Assembly (NCBI GenBank): GCA_950106755.1
Contig: OX467082.1
Location: 16,182,001-16,246,000, forward strand
Reading direction: 5' to 3'
Source: Climacium dendroides
Lineage: Eukaryota; Streptophyta; Bryopsida; Hypnales; Climaciaceae
DNA length: 64,000 nucleotides
Shown here: in pieces, positions 37,921 to 52,500 of the stretch
Numbering within the stretch: position 1 is the stretch's first letter
Layout: each line of letters opens with the position of its first letter
Notes under the pieces: model-generated
Database searches by the model: none
What the model saw: the letters and a program-made list of their open reading frames with translations, nothing else
What the model was told of the DNA's origin: nothing
Translations under genes and position numbers: made by a program

Positions 37921-40900
37921 CTACTTCGGTTGGTCAAAGAAGCAGTTTCTAGCTTTTGCATCCGAAATGAGGTTTTCCCAGATCTTCCCGCCTCCGCTTA
38001 AAGTTGATGCGTTTCCAACTATCCATACGCAATACCTGCTTAGCATATATTTTAATTAGTAATATTAGCAGATCTTGGGAGTGTGCCACGGTTTGCAATT
38101 AACGGAGGCTGATTGGAAATACATTGACATTAGTGATTGAACCATGCTGAGATTTTCTTTTGACCAGCAAGTACGTTCGAGCATGAAATATTGTCAATGA
38201 TCGCAACCCAGCAAGTCCGGAGGTTGGCTCACCTGCCGCGAGTAATTGCAACATTTAAGCGTCGCCCATCGTGTACGAATCCAATCTGATTACTGGAATT
38301 AGCTCGCACAGCAGTGAAAATGATCACATCGCGCTCATTGCCTTGAAAGCCATCAACAGTTTTCACCTCGACGTCTAAAGCTCGGTGGAGGTGACCCAAC
38401 GATTGCTTCACCGCCTCGACTTGCATGGCGTAGGGAGAAATTATGCCAATGCTTAAGTGCTCGATGTGTCTCTCTTCGCATACTGGTCACGTTCATGATT
38501 TACTTTACGCTTTGACAATACTAATTCCATTGGCCGGCATTTCAATCATCAAATCTTGAAAAAGATTTTGGGACAAAAATTTATGGCTTATTGAGATTAT
38601 TTTGAGCGGTCAGAGATTATACCTCTTCCGAGATGTTGTACCATGTGAATCACGACCGCTACCTCCTGTGAATTCTTGCAACCTTTTTGTCGCGCTTCTT
38701 CAGCTCCAAGTCTGCAATTCACAAAAGCGTAAGCTTCGTAACTTGATGCACCAGCCAAGCGTATTCCATACTCCTGTGAAAGCACATTGGCTCCATCTTT
38801 AACTCCACCCTCGTAGAATTGCGAGTTCGGGAAGCGGCTGATATCAGGTTTCATGCGGTACTGGATGTTCAACATATGGCGGCAACCGTGCTTTAAAGTT
38901 TGAAGTCTGTCAAAGAGGCTGCGACCATAACCACTCTTCTGTGCAACCTGAAAGAGTCAATCGAAAAAATCGTAAGCCAGTGATGGAAGATTCGAACCAG
39001 TTAACCCCCACTGAAATGACCAAGAAGCGATTAGAAGCTTTGTGCTTTATTTTGGTAGTTTTGAGTAAATTGCATGGGGATATCTCTAATTCCATTTTAT
39101 TTAACCTTTTCACTAGCATAGGCAATATTTTACACTGATTCTGGTGACAAATAAATTCTAGCCTCATCTAAAATTTAAGATCCGCCATCGAAAACTATTG
39201 ATCATTACAAAACCATGGATTAGTGTTCTATTAGAGGTGAATAAATTAAAGGCTTCAGAAGTTGGTAAATCTACAGTGCATCACACACCTTGCTCATCAC
39301 CACGGCCGGAAGCTGCTTATGATCCCCAACTAGAATGAGCTGCTTCAAACCTCTTTTACTAGAGACGATGGTGGACTCTGCTTCTACCAGCTGCGATGCT
39401 TCATCAATAATCGCGCATTGAAAAGTGGCTTTAACCATCAAGGGTGAACCAGCTGCAGAAACTGTACTGAACACTAATATTGCATGCCTGAGGCATTGTG
39501 ACTTGAGCCACCAGTGCTCCGGCTGACGGCCTTGAGGATTTTTCTTCGTGGCCAGCAGGTAGCAACCGGCACGTGAAGCCAACGCTGTCAGAAGCGCTTC
39601 TTTTGCTTGAATGAAATTCAGTTTCTGAATGTCGGAGCTACGGCTTTCAGACAGGCTTAAATTGGCCACTAATTCAGACAAAGCATCTGATTTCATCGTA
39701 CTGAACCAGTTTGTAGCCTGGACGGGGGCTTCTGTGGGCATGACATTGACAATCCTCTTCATCAACTCCAAAGTGGAGGTCATTGCTTTGCTTGTCCTCA
39801 CATCTATGTGACACCTTGGAAGCTCACTCGTGAGCGTGAGCAGATGCTTCTCCATTTGAAAAAGCATCTGTTTCATGAATTCTTTCGCAAAGCTCCAAAA
39901 TGCATCATTTACTTCCTTCGTTTTCTTTGACATGCCAGAATCATGCCCAAATTGTTTTGCAAATTGATCGGGTGCATTAGTCAGAAACGTTTCCACGGAT
40001 GGAACACAACCTTTCCATCCCGTAGCCGGACTCAAAGCTGTCGTCAGACGTTTGATTCTGTAAGGAAGATAAACCTTCTCCAATAAAGTGCCTTTCACTG
40101 ATTCCTCCATTCTTCCCATACTGCCTACAAGGACCACTTCACACAATTCAATGGGAAAGCATCGCCTTTTGTCTCCAATGCCTTGCGAATCGGGTCCCCC
40201 AATCCTCGAACAGAACGCAGAAAACATCTCCTGCTGCGATTCCATTAGATTCTTTTGTTTCTCGGAATCCTTTGTCAATAAGTAGATCACTCTTTTGCAG
40301 ACCTCGATAACAGCAGCGTTGGTTGGAGCCGAAACTAAAGTTTGGCACCGGAGGAATCCCAACACAGAGATTAATGGGACCAGCATTGCCGTCTTACCGG
40401 TACCTGGCGGTCCTTGCACCAGCCTCACGTGACATATGGCATCCGGTGAAAGCAAACCTGCGATCGCGCTTTTGAGAGAGTCTCCTTGTGAGTCGTTAAG
40501 CCTTCTGGATTTGCAATATTCTTCCACAAGCTTCAAGGTCTCGGTTGCTTCTGACTTCTGAGGAAGTGCGAGCGAATTGATTCCTGATGGTTCCATCTGA
40601 AAATTTTCACACAACTACGGCATCATCCATCCGTCCGCAGACACAAAATTATTATCATTTTGAAAAAGATTATTTATCTCCTGCTTGCACAAAAGTGGTT
40701 GCAATTCAGTACCTGTTGGTCGATTTGGAGCACTTCTTGCATTACTGACGACGTCTTCAACACTCGTGCTTCAGAAGCAGTCTCGTTGATTGATTTCCAG
40801 ATACGATCAGCCGGTATCAAACTCATTCCCAACAAAAAAACAAACGTTGGTTTCCGGGCTGGCGGCAATTGAAGTTCCTTGAGGATTGGGCTGCCATCTG

Positions 40901-41636
40901 GTAAGTAGGCAGTCACAGTGAAAACGGAACCATGTTCATCTCTGGCGTAAACAACACTCACGAGTACAAATTTTTGATGCGTCCGCGGTGTCATGCACTC
41001 CCGTCTGGAGTCCCACCGTGGAGGATCGCCACAGCACAAGAGGATGAGGTCCAAAGATCTGACGCTAGTGTTTTTCCGACCGCGCCGAGATATATTAAAT
41101 TTCCTCATGGATGGGTCTTCGTTTTTGGCTGTCTTGGCAATCAATTTGGTGACTGTCACAGGAACATAGTCGCCTTCTTTAATACTCTTTTCGAAAGCTT
41201 GATGTACTTGAGTTCGCACTTCCTCCAGAAGCGGTACGCGGAATGCTTTGAGGTATTCCGATGTTGAAGGAAACTCCATTGGAATGTCTTGCATCTAATT
41301 TCTCAGAAATTTATTGTCAAATTCCGGGAAAACATCAGTTAATCTCTAAAAGTGGACAACGACTGAAGAATGCAGTGCATGCATTCTGACCCTGATCCAG
41401 TCATGTAATCTACCTTGCATGCATCAACACGAAAACCAAAAAATTTCATCAGCTCATGGCATGGTGATTGCTATCAGTACCTGATTCTTGAAGAGTGTAG
41501 AATTTGTGATGTCGTCAGTCGTCCACCTTAATACTCTGGATTGCAACGTGTCGACCTTAGCTCTTGATGTCAGCGGCACCGTTGAATTTGATGACTGTTG
41601 GAGGCCAGGCATCTGGAAGGAAGCCTGTTGGGCCAT
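37921..41636 (-). CDS. SEN1/UPF1-type superfamily 1 RNA/DNA helicase
   Basis: Six minus-strand exons, 41636-41481, 41294-40713, 40596-39289, 38947-38623, 38482-38233 and 38035-37921 (TAG), give 911 residues with consistent phases. A 246-residue N-terminal region with no recognised domain precedes the helicase core. The core shows a Q-motif-like LNDSQ, Walker A GPPGTGKT (308-315), Walker B DEAS (644-647), motif III GDHKQLP (670-676), IQYRM (motif IV region, about 710-714), VDGFQGNERD (motif V) and RRLNVAITRGR (motif VI). These are the marks of the UPF1/SEN1 SF1B group, and the plant members closest in layout are annotated as tRNA-splicing-endonuclease positive effectors. The group unwinds RNA-DNA or RNA duplexes in RNA processing or surveillance; the specific substrate here is unknown. 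The ATG directly follows a possible acceptor (AACAG), so a 5'-UTR intron may exist. Motif VI is split by the last intron, so the final 38-codon exon is needed for the end of the core. Confidence 0.93.
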
Positions 41637-43196
41637 TCTGTTTACAAAATATATGTTCTCGAATTCAGTCAATTCTACTGGAAACTATGTTTCGAAACGT
41701 CACATATACTGCTCTGATGGAATGGATAACGTCACAGTAACTGCTCTAATGGAATGGCTAACGATTCAGCTACAGTGCTTAAGAGGAGCAAACAAATAAT
41801 TTCAGTAAACTTCAGTGGCAAGATTAAAGCACATTTATGCTTCACTCGGCAACTCGGGATTGGATCTCCTGTGAAAATTCAAGCACGGATATATCCACTT
41901 CAAGAACATTCAATCCATCGACAACCTTCTCTCAACGGACTTCCTGGTTACACACCACATAATCGACGTCTACAGCATGTAAGCTTTTGTTTCACAATGC
42001 CGAAAACAAACAGTACCGTATGTAACGTCTACAACGTCTACAACATGTAAGCCTTGTACATAAATGTTGGTCAAAACCATTGCGATTACCTCTAGACTCC
42101 GATTTCCTCAATCTCATCAACAATTAAGCAAGCTAATGAAACTAATTCCAATTTTCTAAAACCTGTCACAATGTCAGGAGCTCAAGCTGAATTACTTCTA
42201 CCCCACATCCCAGACGTTTCCAAGCTCCCGACCATATCATGCGCGCAGCCATTTTTGTATGCTACTGCTAGTGGTAGCTCTACCTAGTTAGATAGTTTGT
42301 GCATAAATTACAATTAATATCACCTCACTTAATATTCCGAGCGGCACATAAACATTTCAAAATACGAAATGCTAGTACTCTGTACCATCGGGTTATGCAT
42401 GCTCCAGTCCCGACATCAACATCCATAATCGAAAACGCGAGACCACGGCGACGGCATGTCTTATACTCAGTTTTGTCAAAAAAAACATGCCGCTGAAAAT
42501 GGAACAATTAATATTGTCTCGATCTTCAATTTCTAATTCAACAAAAAATTGAAACTTACGTACTATCTACGATTTTCAAGCTTCCTTTGCCGCAGATCGA
42601 ACAGTCTCAATTTAATACCAGAATCTGCAGTGTTGGACAACCATGATTGCAATCGGAAAATTGTGAGAGAGGGACTGCTCCATTTCAAATTAAAGCTGAT
42701 CAATTCCACTAAAACTCACCGTGGTTAAAATGTCAAAGAACTCGCACTAATTGAATCATGAATTTCGACTCGGACGCGTCCCGATTATAAAATTACCGCC
42801 GTCTCACGCAGCCATTGCACAGAGCTGCTGCAGCTAGCTAGCTATAAATTTAACATACAGGCCGTGCATAAATTACGGACAAGCTAGTGATGAGTTTATA
42901 CTAAATATTCTTCTGGACGGCACAATGACGCAGAATGCTCATGAGCGGGAATGTATGTACTATTTTAGAGCGGCAATTGAGCAAGCAACTGGTGCGGCCA
43001 TATATAGTATGTATTGATGAATTGAAGGCGGTGCTCATAGTCTCGAGAGAGGCCTTGCCCGCCTGCCCGCCCTATGCTTTACAGTAGTTTTGTTTAAATG
43101 ACGAGACTACAACTGAGCGGGAGAATGGCCTCGGATGGGACGGCTCTTGCACTAAATCTCGAGTAAGCAAGAACTTCAAATACACTAAATATATTT
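41637..43196. other. Upstream region of the helicase gene
   Basis: Mixed-composition sequence upstream of the minus-strand helicase start. A 98-codon plus-strand frame at 41754-42050 and several shorter ones show no family similarity. I found no tRNA or repeat. Promoter elements cannot be assigned by eye. Confidence 0.5.
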
Positions 43197-44235
43197 GATT
43201 AATTTATGCCGAATTTGACCTTCATTTATGGTAATCAAATAGGGTTTCAATGGTGGCTAATTTAAAGTTAGCCAATGGAATTGGGAAAAAATCCGGTTAC
43301 AATTTGAAAATATCGGCAAAAATTTGGTGAAAAAATCTGTAAAATTTTTATTTAGAGTAAAAAAATAGAGAGAACAAGTGAACTCGGTTCTTCAAAAACT
43401 AGTTCAATTTGAGAATTGAAGGAATTAGCTGCTGAAACTCAAGAACACTATTCGCTACCATCTTAAATTAGACTGTTTGTTTTGTTTTGAATGTTTTGTT
43501 TTGTTTGTAATAAACCTTGGGTTCATCAGTTTTTGTGCTTGTATTGTTGGATAGCTCTTTGTGAGGAGGATGCACAGTCTTGTTTTGTAACATTTGGATC
43601 TATGATGAAATAGATTTGAATTTCAAAGTTTTTATAAGTTAAAAAATTAGAAAATTAATTTTACTTTCCTTTTGATTGTAGCAACCATACATGGCACACT
43701 AGTATTTGATTCATTTATACTGAATTTGACCTTCATATAGAATAATTAAATATCTTTATGAGTTGCAATGCTTGAAAAAAATTGGAAGGTAGTACAAAGT
43801 TAGTTGATGGAATTGGGAAAAAAACAGTTGTAATTTGAAAACATTGGCAAAAATTTGGTAAAAAAATCTATAAAATTTCTATTTAGAGTAAAAAAAGTAA
43901 AAAATAACTATATTTGGTTCTTCAAAAATTGGTTCAATATGCGAATTGAAAGAAATTAGTTGGTAAAACTCAAAAATATTTCCAAACATTACAATATTTA
44001 CCCTTAAACTTCCTAAATCATGAATGTGCAATGATGCACTTGGAGGTATAATTAGATGGTGATAGTGGATAATTTTTTGAGTTTTATTTGCTATTTTCCT
44101 TCAATTTCCATATTGAAACTTTTTTTCAAGTACCAAGCCCAATTATTTTATCTTTTTTTACTCTAAATAGAATTTTTATAGATTTTTTCACTAGATTTTT
44201 TGCCTATATTTTCAAATTGCAACTAATTTTTTCTT
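43197..44235 (+). repeat. Diverged repeat family: two direct copies and one inverted partial copy
   Basis: Copy A (about 43197-43455) and copy B (about 43711-43980) share ordered blocks: GAATTTGACCTTCAT, AATTGGGAAAAAA, GGCAAAAATTTGGT, ATTTAGAGTAAAAAAA, GGTTCTTCAAAAA and GAATTGAA. Copy C (about 44132-44235) carries the same blocks in reverse complement, reading TTTTTTTACTCTAAAT then a TTTTCACTAGATTTTTTGCC-like run. The arrangement is what old transposon termini or nested MITEs leave behind. No coding capacity remains. Confidence 0.75.
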
Positions 44236-47200
44236 CATTGTACCAGATAATTTTGAATAACCATCATTTTTTTCCAAATACTAATAACGAGTAATGAGTA
44301 ATCATACAAGAGCATCAATTGAGTTTAAGTATTGGATATGAATTTGTATACAAATCCTAAAATGATTATCCAAAATCCTTTGTTGAGTATTTTAACCCCT
44401 AAATGGCCAAGGTTTTTTTGAGGTTTTTTGAGTTTGCTCTAAACTACCAAAAAAATCAAAGTTTAGATGATTTTCATCAATTGTTTAAAAATTATAATCA
44501 TATGAATTCAAACTAGATATGTTATGGATCGCATTTTGCAAGGGGCCTTTTTGAGTGGATTAGCCATTCAAAAAGGATGCCAAAGCCCAAACCTCTCAAA
44601 TTTATTTATTTATTTATTTTTCATTACCCCCACTAACCAATTTAAAAAAAAAATTTATTCATTTGTTTATCTCCAAAACCATATATCTTTTTTGAATGCA
44701 TACATGATATGAAATATTTGACCATATATCATATTTATATGCCATATTTATGTATGTACCATATACTACATCCATGCTTTGTATTTGATATCCAAATATC
44801 TATATATAATATTCATATATAGTATTCATATCCATATCTTGTATTTGTACAACATACCTGTGTCCATATGCATATCTATATCCTTATCAATGTATACTAC
44901 ATATAAGGGGTGTTGAAAAAATATTTCATGAGGAGATTAAAGAGGTTCTTAATATTTGGAGGGTAGGAGATTGTCTCTTTTTAAGATATTGTGAATCACA
45001 TAGGAAAAGAAAACACAACAATATCACTTATGGATTAAAAGATTATAATGCTATAATGAAGATTGATCATGAGGGGGTCAAAACTATGAAAGTGATTTGA
45101 AGTCTATTAATTCAATTTTTACATGTCAAATCTAGATTTGAAGTCATGAAGAAATCCAAGGTCAAAAATATAAAATATACAAGCACTATCAATTAATAGC
45201 TTTTCAATTTTTCATTAATGAATTTTTAATGTGATTTTTTTTTCAAGATTGTGAGTATTTGACACTCAAAGATTTACAATGGATACACTTGTACAAGATC
45301 TTGAATAGAAAATTCATAAATATCATTGAAAATTTTGAAACATCATTGACATTTAGTCATTTTTGAAATTGAATTTTTGATGCTAAAATAGAATTTAAAA
45401 GATATTCACTTGAATTTTTATTAAGAATAGTACTTTGAATTTTTTTTATTTAATTCTAAATTTTTTTGACAAAAAAATGTAGTGCATTAAATATTTAGGA
45501 GTTAAGTAGTTAATACATTCTAAAAAATTAAAAACTTGCAAAAACTAATTTAGAAAAGGGCAAGGGGATCCAAATGACATTTATTTATGAAATTTTATTG
45601 CTCAAACTTATGGAGCATTTCAAAGTATGAGTCTTGATATAAAAGGCTCAAAAATCAATGATCTCAATTTGCTCAACTACATAGTGTTTATTTATGCAAA
45701 TTATTAGGATTGTAGTCTATAATTAATGTCTTCAAAATCTTATTATGAAGTGAGAACTTCAAGGTGTACAAAGTAGTTTTGTAAGTCTAAGATTGTGAAA
45801 AATAGAAATGTAAGCACCTTGCAAAATTTGACACTAGTTTCGTAAGCATCACTTGACTATTTTGCAATTTTTGTAATTTACAAGATCTATTAGTCAAATA
45901 ATTTTATATGAAAAAATGAAAAAAACTCAAGATGGAAACTATATGGATGATTGCAAAATTAGGATTGTCCAAGAATTTTTTTTAAGAGGTATTACCTCCC
46001 CATTCTAAATTTTTAAATAACCCTCCTATTTCCTAGTTTTCCAACATGAAGCATTCAAGTTTTCCTTTAATTATGTGGGTATTTTTTTGTTTTAGCATAG
46101 GGTACATTTGACCTAATTTTTTTTATGTACATGTTTTCTACAAACTAAATCGATCAATTTGAAAAATAATTATTATATCCAACTTGCTCACCTTATACAT
46201 AATGTGTTTGCAATTGGTATTCTACTTTGAATCGTGTAACATTTCATTTACAATTGATAATACAATATCATTCCACCAAATCAACATATAAACTATTCAA
46301 TATAATAAGAAATAATCACAAATTCATACTTTAAAAACATTTTAAAAACACACAATTGCAAGCATTATTAAACACACATGTAAATACAAGTAGAAAAGAA
46401 AGAGTTATGGGTTAGAGTGAATTAAGCAAGCAAATCTAGATGAAGAATTCAAAATATAATTACATCACATGCACAAAAAAATTGAATAAAGCATGTCAAT
46501 GTGTGTTGAGAAGAAAAGATACATAAAAATAGTAGCATTAGTGGATTATTGTAGTTACTATTTCCAATGCAAGGCTAAAAAGGTATTGTAGTAGGTAATT
46601 CCTACCTCTTCTTAGTATATAGTGATAAACTGTTAATTTTTATGAAAACCTCATATGATTAATTGACTAGGGTGCATGTGTCATTTTGCCACTGGTTGCA
46701 AAAATTTTATACAAATTATGAAAAGGATACAATAGTCTTTTTTCCATTGATTGTAAGAATTTTACATTCAAATTTTTTCAAAGTTCTCTTAATTCATGGG
46801 CACTCAGATCTTGAACAATCCTAAAAACTTGTAGCTTCCATAATCTTTGTAGATGAATATGCAAAATTCCAAACCCTAATCTCTTGAACAACCTCATCTT
46901 TAACGTCATCATCTCCTTCTCTTTCTTTGCCCCCTTCTGATTCCAAAAACTGTACACAAATGAAGAGAAAGCATTTAGAAATATAGATACAAGAAAAAAT
47001 GAATTGCTAGGGGAAACCTTCTAACTTGTGCAACTAATAGAGAAACTAACCACCTCCAAAAGAGTAAACAATCGTATTTTTGCCAATTGACAATGTTGAG
47101 AAATTGAGACAACTTTCAAAATAAACCTCAATTTCGACTTAACATTGCTTAATAGTTTATATGCAAGATTCTTTAGAGGTTAGAATTCTTCCAAGAGATG

Positions 47201-48472
47201 GAAGTGCTAACAACCTACGTGACCGAAATCCAAAACTAGAATGCATCTAAGAAAATTGTGGTTTTATACTTGATAATAATTGTATTCTCATCAACAACTC
47301 TAAGGTGATGCAATTTCAGCATAGCATTTCTATCATGTATGTAATCCATGTCAAAAAAATTAATATAATACCTCCTTGTCTACTTGGTCAATGATGCGTT
47401 GTTAACAATTACTTGTATATATCCAATACTGCCCTTTGTAGAAGATACAAATTAACTTTATGTTTAGCTATCCACTCTTGAACATTAGTGAATGCCAAAT
47501 GACTTTCATATTAGTTTTCTAAATTTACATATATGTTAAAAACTTTGAATCATTCCATTTTGATTATTGAGATGAAATTTTGAATATGCTATCTTACTAT
47601 GCTTTTGATTTGTTATAATACTCTTATAAGATACACTTCTTTCTGTAACACCAATACAAATCATGTGGGCTATGTTGGAAGATGGCATCCAACATCTCAT
47701 CACTTCCTACTCACAAAGAAAACAAAATTTAAATCTCCAACCATCAATCTATGGAATGAATATCATTATGCATTTTGTAACATTCTCTATAAGTGACAAG
47801 AGGAATGAGTAACATATATTTGTTATATTTTACCTGTCACATGTTGTAAAATAGAACCATTAGGGCCTACAAGTTCTTCCCATTGAATACACCAAGTTAA
47901 AAGTAGTGATCTTGCAATTGTAATGGACTCATTCATCTAATCATTTGTCCAAGAATGAGAAAAAATATTCTAGCAATTTTAGTGAGGATTTGTCCAATTG
48001 CATATACCTTTTCTGTCTTTTGTATATTTAGTTCTTGTATATAATAAGGCAAACACCACTATACAAAGTATTGATACTCTTCTGTTCTCCAAATGAATGT
48101 GAAAGTCTATTGGAACAATCAGATGGCCATCTAGCTTCAAGTTCCTTAGGTCTATGTTTAGTGATTCTCACTAAAGCTTTATTCACTTCACAAGCTCTAC
48201 CTTGGCTTACAAAAAACTCCATATAAATCTTGAAAATGTTCAATAGCAAAATATGCATTGAATCATAGACTACATCCAAACTCAAATTAAAACCATATAA
48301 ATGGTAGAGCCTCCATAGTTTAGAATATATTGTGATATTGCTTAGCCTTCTTGAACGAATAGAATTGGATGATGTCTTGAACACTTCAGCCTCCAAATAG
48401 ATGCTTTCAATGGTTTGAGGAAGAGGAGGATTATATTGTACTTGCCTTCAATTGTTGGATATATGACATTAC
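44236..48472. other. AT-rich intergenic region, no gene seen
   Basis: Over 4 kb of very AT-rich sequence up to the left end of the CACTA element. It contains ATAT/CATATCC-rich stretches at about 44,690-44,900 and otherwise no ordered structure that I can see. The longest frame (122 codons, minus strand, 48028-48396) has no recognisable motif and lies against the transposon end; I do not call it a gene. Confidence 0.65.
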
Positions 48473-48625
48473 CACTATAAGAAATCAGTGTTTTTTTTAA
48501 CAAGGGAAAAAACGTGCCGTGATATCTAATTTAACAAGGACGATGCCTGTAGTGACGTTTAAAAAAATCCGTTTAAAAAAACGGGCCAAAAACGTGCTAT
48601 GTTATGTGCTGAAACGTGCTTAAAT
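48473..48625 (+). repeat. CACTA left terminus and subterminal repeats
   Basis: CACTATAAGAAATCAGTG opens the element, followed by a T-run. AACGTGC then occurs near 48,509, 48,590 and 48,613, interleaved with TTTAAAAAAA motifs. Short reiterated subterminal motifs are the known binding sites for the accessory DNA-binding protein in En/Spm elements. The flanking trinucleotide is TAC. Confidence 0.75.
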
Positions 48626-49523
48626 TTTTTGTGACATCGAAAACAACAGGGTCACCCAAGAGTTTCTGAGAGTGCCATGTGGAGGGGTTTTGGCATCCAC
48701 GTAGGATTTTTAACGATGGGCAGGGACACGTTGGACAACTTTTTCATCCACCGACGTTGTGACGTGTCCAATGACGTGGACCCCTGAATATCCGACGTGG
48801 AAAATAATTTCCGGTGCACGCAGCCTACGTGGTAGCTGACGTGGCACTCTTCTGCGGTACATGCCGGTGTTCTGTGTGATGTTCTCTGGGACGTCACATT
48901 TGACAGGAGGATGTTTTAAATGACATCAGAGTCAACGAGAATGCGCTTTAGGAAACGAGCTGAGTGGATAATATTGTGGAATTTATTCTTTGCTGAAATC
49001 GCAGACATCGTCCACATACACGTCTATTGTGACATTAAGTAGAACAACCCGTGTATTGGGGTATGCATTGCTTTGCGCTCAGTGTTCCGTTTGACACGCA
49101 CAGTGACATCTGCAGTGTTTTCTTGAGCATTACAGAAGACATACAATGCGAGAGGAAGGATGTTTTCTCGAACGAAATGAACAACGTGAATCATAAACCT
49201 CAACATCAAAGACGATGTACTCTACAATCCATACACATGAGTGAATGGAAGATTGAGATATGCCATTAGAAGATGAATTATGTGTCTTTGTAAGAGATGT
49301 CCAAGCATAGAAGCCTGTGTTTTCAATGGCATTGGGATTATAAGGCCACTTGCCAACTTCTGCACAAAAATGCCATAGTCTAGTACTACGAAGAAATCCA
49401 CAACAACATTAACTACAGTACTTTCGATGAAAACATGGTGCGTTCTACTCAATGTTCTGAATAACATGCTTGACCATCATATGCGATGTGAAGTTGGACA
49501 CGCTGTGGCAAATAGAGACTCAC
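48626..49523. other. Left internal spacer of the CACTA element
   Basis: Probably the 3' end of the minus-strand accessory gene, whose last exon I could not place, plus non-coding sequence. It holds phased GAC/GAT-type units at 48878/48890/48902, 49019/49031/49043 and 49093/49105. No other gene is supported. Confidence 0.5.
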
Positions 49524-52500
49524 TTCTTCCGAGGTGCATCCGATTTCTTGACAACAGCAGCCTGCATCGTACCACACTAAGTCAAAACCAACAGTACCTA
49601 CTCATGCATATTTATTGATGGGACTCTTATACAGCCACAACAAATGTCAAGGAATGCTACACTTGCATTATTCTTTTAAGTTGCATACAGAAACAAATGA
49701 AAGTATGGGTGAATGGAATGCAGGCTTCCTAACCTTTTTAGTGGGTTGGGTAGGTTTAGGAAGACCCACCGCTTTGGGAATTGCTGCCTTCGGTGTAGCC
49801 TTCGTGCCCTTCGCACCTTGCGTGGTCCTCACAGCACGCTGAGGCCGGCTTGAGGACTCACCAAGGACTTCAATGTCTTCCTGCAACACCATCACACAAT
49901 TATTATTCACTTCTGACATCCTCTAATCACCTACACTTCCTAGCCTTACTTGAGCACCATTGAGGCACTTGCTTTCCTGTAAGATGCATATAGTTATTGT
50001 AAAACATTCCTGCGCATTCAATGGAATGGAGGACTGAAAGGAAACTTCGACTTCTGCTTACATAGTATTTTGATGTACTGGCTTTCAAAAGAGTCACACT
50101 GAGCCCTAGAGTGCATCACCGTCTGCCACTAGTGACGTTCACTTGGATGTCCAATTTGACACGCACTTGTAAAAAAAAATTGAAGCATTGCAAGGCATCC
50201 GCTACTACGCTATGACACCATCCTCATACAAGGCAATTCATGGAAATAACGTCACTAGTCTAACAAAGGGAGTGCTTCACGTCAATCACTTGGCACTTAA
50301 AATGGAAAGAGAGACGTCGCATCACCTGTTGCTCCGTGGAGGTCTCCATCATGTTTTCTCGCCTCTCAGATGTTGCCTGCACCCCGGAGTCTTTCACTAT
50401 GGCGTACACATCTTCCACTCTTTGCTGACCTTCAGCAGTTTCAGGGATGGCAACTTCACCGGCGCCTTGTACCTGCTCCTCCTCAGCGTTAGCTACAACG
50501 TCGTGAACAACATCGTCTTCAACAGCCCGCTTGTCGGCGTTAACGTCAACAAGAACATCGTCTTCAACATTGCTTTGGATAGCTATGGGGACTGGCTCAA
50601 CGACATCTACAAGAGCTGTGGGCTGCAACACGGGCACAGGACAGTCCTTCTGTACCATTTTCGGTGCCTCTGCCCTAGGTGACGTCAGAAATGGTGCATT
50701 CCCTGCCTCCATTGGCGAGGATGGCTCCGGGGTCCCCCCAGCACTTGCTTTACACTGACTTGCGAGGATCTGACGTAGCATTTCTTCCATGCTTTTGTGG
50801 GACGTGCTCACGGTCTCAGCAAGGCGACTTACACTGAGCTCAAGTTCATCCAGCCGACTGCGCATATCTTGCAGCTCTTTGCCATGGGGACTTCGACCTC
50901 TGCGCTTCTCTTCTTCCAGACGTTGCAACTCCTTGGCCATTTCTGCGTCCACCTCTGCTTCAAACGGTGCTCTGTTCCGCAACAAAGTCTACAAGGGGAA
51001 GAAGAATATGCACTTAGAGTTCACATGCAAAGCTTACATGCTTCAATGGCACCGTACAAGGGGAACAAGAATATGCACTTAGAGTCCACATACAACGATT
51101 ACATGCTTGAATGCCACCCGACAAGGGGAAGAAGAATACGCAGTTACAGTTCAAATGCAATGATTACATGCTTCAATGCCACCCCAAAAAGGTCCTTCTA
51201 CGTGCAAAGAAGAAGGCCCAGTCCTCCACATCTACCACCAGAGCGGACATTTTTTGGAAAAACAAACGCAACATGTGTGATGAAAGTGGTGTCGACTTGG
51301 GCAAGTAGGTGGACGTCTGTTACTACATACTTACCAGCCTCGAGATGACTTCTCTCTCGACGGCCTTATGCTGGGCTGTGCTGGATGCCTTGCCCTTAGA
51401 AATGGCAGACATATGGGCTGACTTCTCTTGGGAAGCATCGGTCGCACGAGCCTCCTTCAATGCCTCCCATACATCGTCATCCATTCCCATCGGCTTGGGT
51501 TTTCCGCCATCAATCAATCGATTGAGCTTCCAACGAACATGAATGAGCGCTTTTGTGATGAACAGCTGCATCCACTTCTCCGACACGCGCTCCGACTCTC
51601 CCTCTATACGCCAATCTGCAAGCCAGAGAACGTAGTATAGCTACCTCTGCATTATGTATGACATTGTTGTGCCAAAGAATAACAAGAGAATTTACATGGA
51701 CAATACTATGTCTCCAGAAACTCACTGCACGTCCCTGTGGTGCGGACGACCATAGGGAGCACCCCTCACTGTAGAGGATCCTGCACTGACGTCAGGCGTG
51801 ACATTGTATTCGACGTCGCTGTGGACATTACAGGTGACATCCACTGCCCCGCCTCATGGCCAATGAGCTACCTTCCACAACATTTACAGTCTTTTGAACT
51901 ACATGCAACAGTGAACTACAAGGTCTGTAGTCGTCTTCATTTCACAGAGAAGGACTGAATACAAACCTATATAGAGGCGCCTAAATAAGCGCCGTCTGTC
52001 TTTTTTGGGCTGACCCTCCCATCCAAACCTGGGGTCAAGGTCTCTCGCATATTTCTTAATGTCGTTGGAGAAAGGAACCTTCATAGGTCTGAATGGTTCC
52101 CCCTATCGGTCGATTTCCACAGGTTTCTTCATTACAGTGCTTACGCCTTTTTCGCGAGACTGTTCGGGGATCAGCTGCTCGATCATCTCTTCAGTATCAG
52201 CATCCGAAGCTGGTTCATCAAACCCTGTGTTGTAGCCCTTACTGTAAAAAGGTCAAATGCACTATCAGCTTGGGAAGAAAATGGGGCTACGTCAGTACAA
52301 ACAAATCAATCCCGCAACTGGACCCCCGCAAAAGACATCCACATACGCTATTTTTGGCTTCACACTTCTGTACATGCGACTCTGTTGCTCACGACGTTGA
52401 ACCTAACGTCAATGTGAACACGCCTGGACATTGTTTTGAACATGACAGGAACTTCCTCTTGATAGAAACTGGGAAGCCGCCGTGGTTTAGGGTCTGCCAC

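Noticed and set aside
48028..48396. 122-codon minus-strand frame next to the CACTA left end
   Set aside because: AT-rich, no domain, no supporting splice partners.
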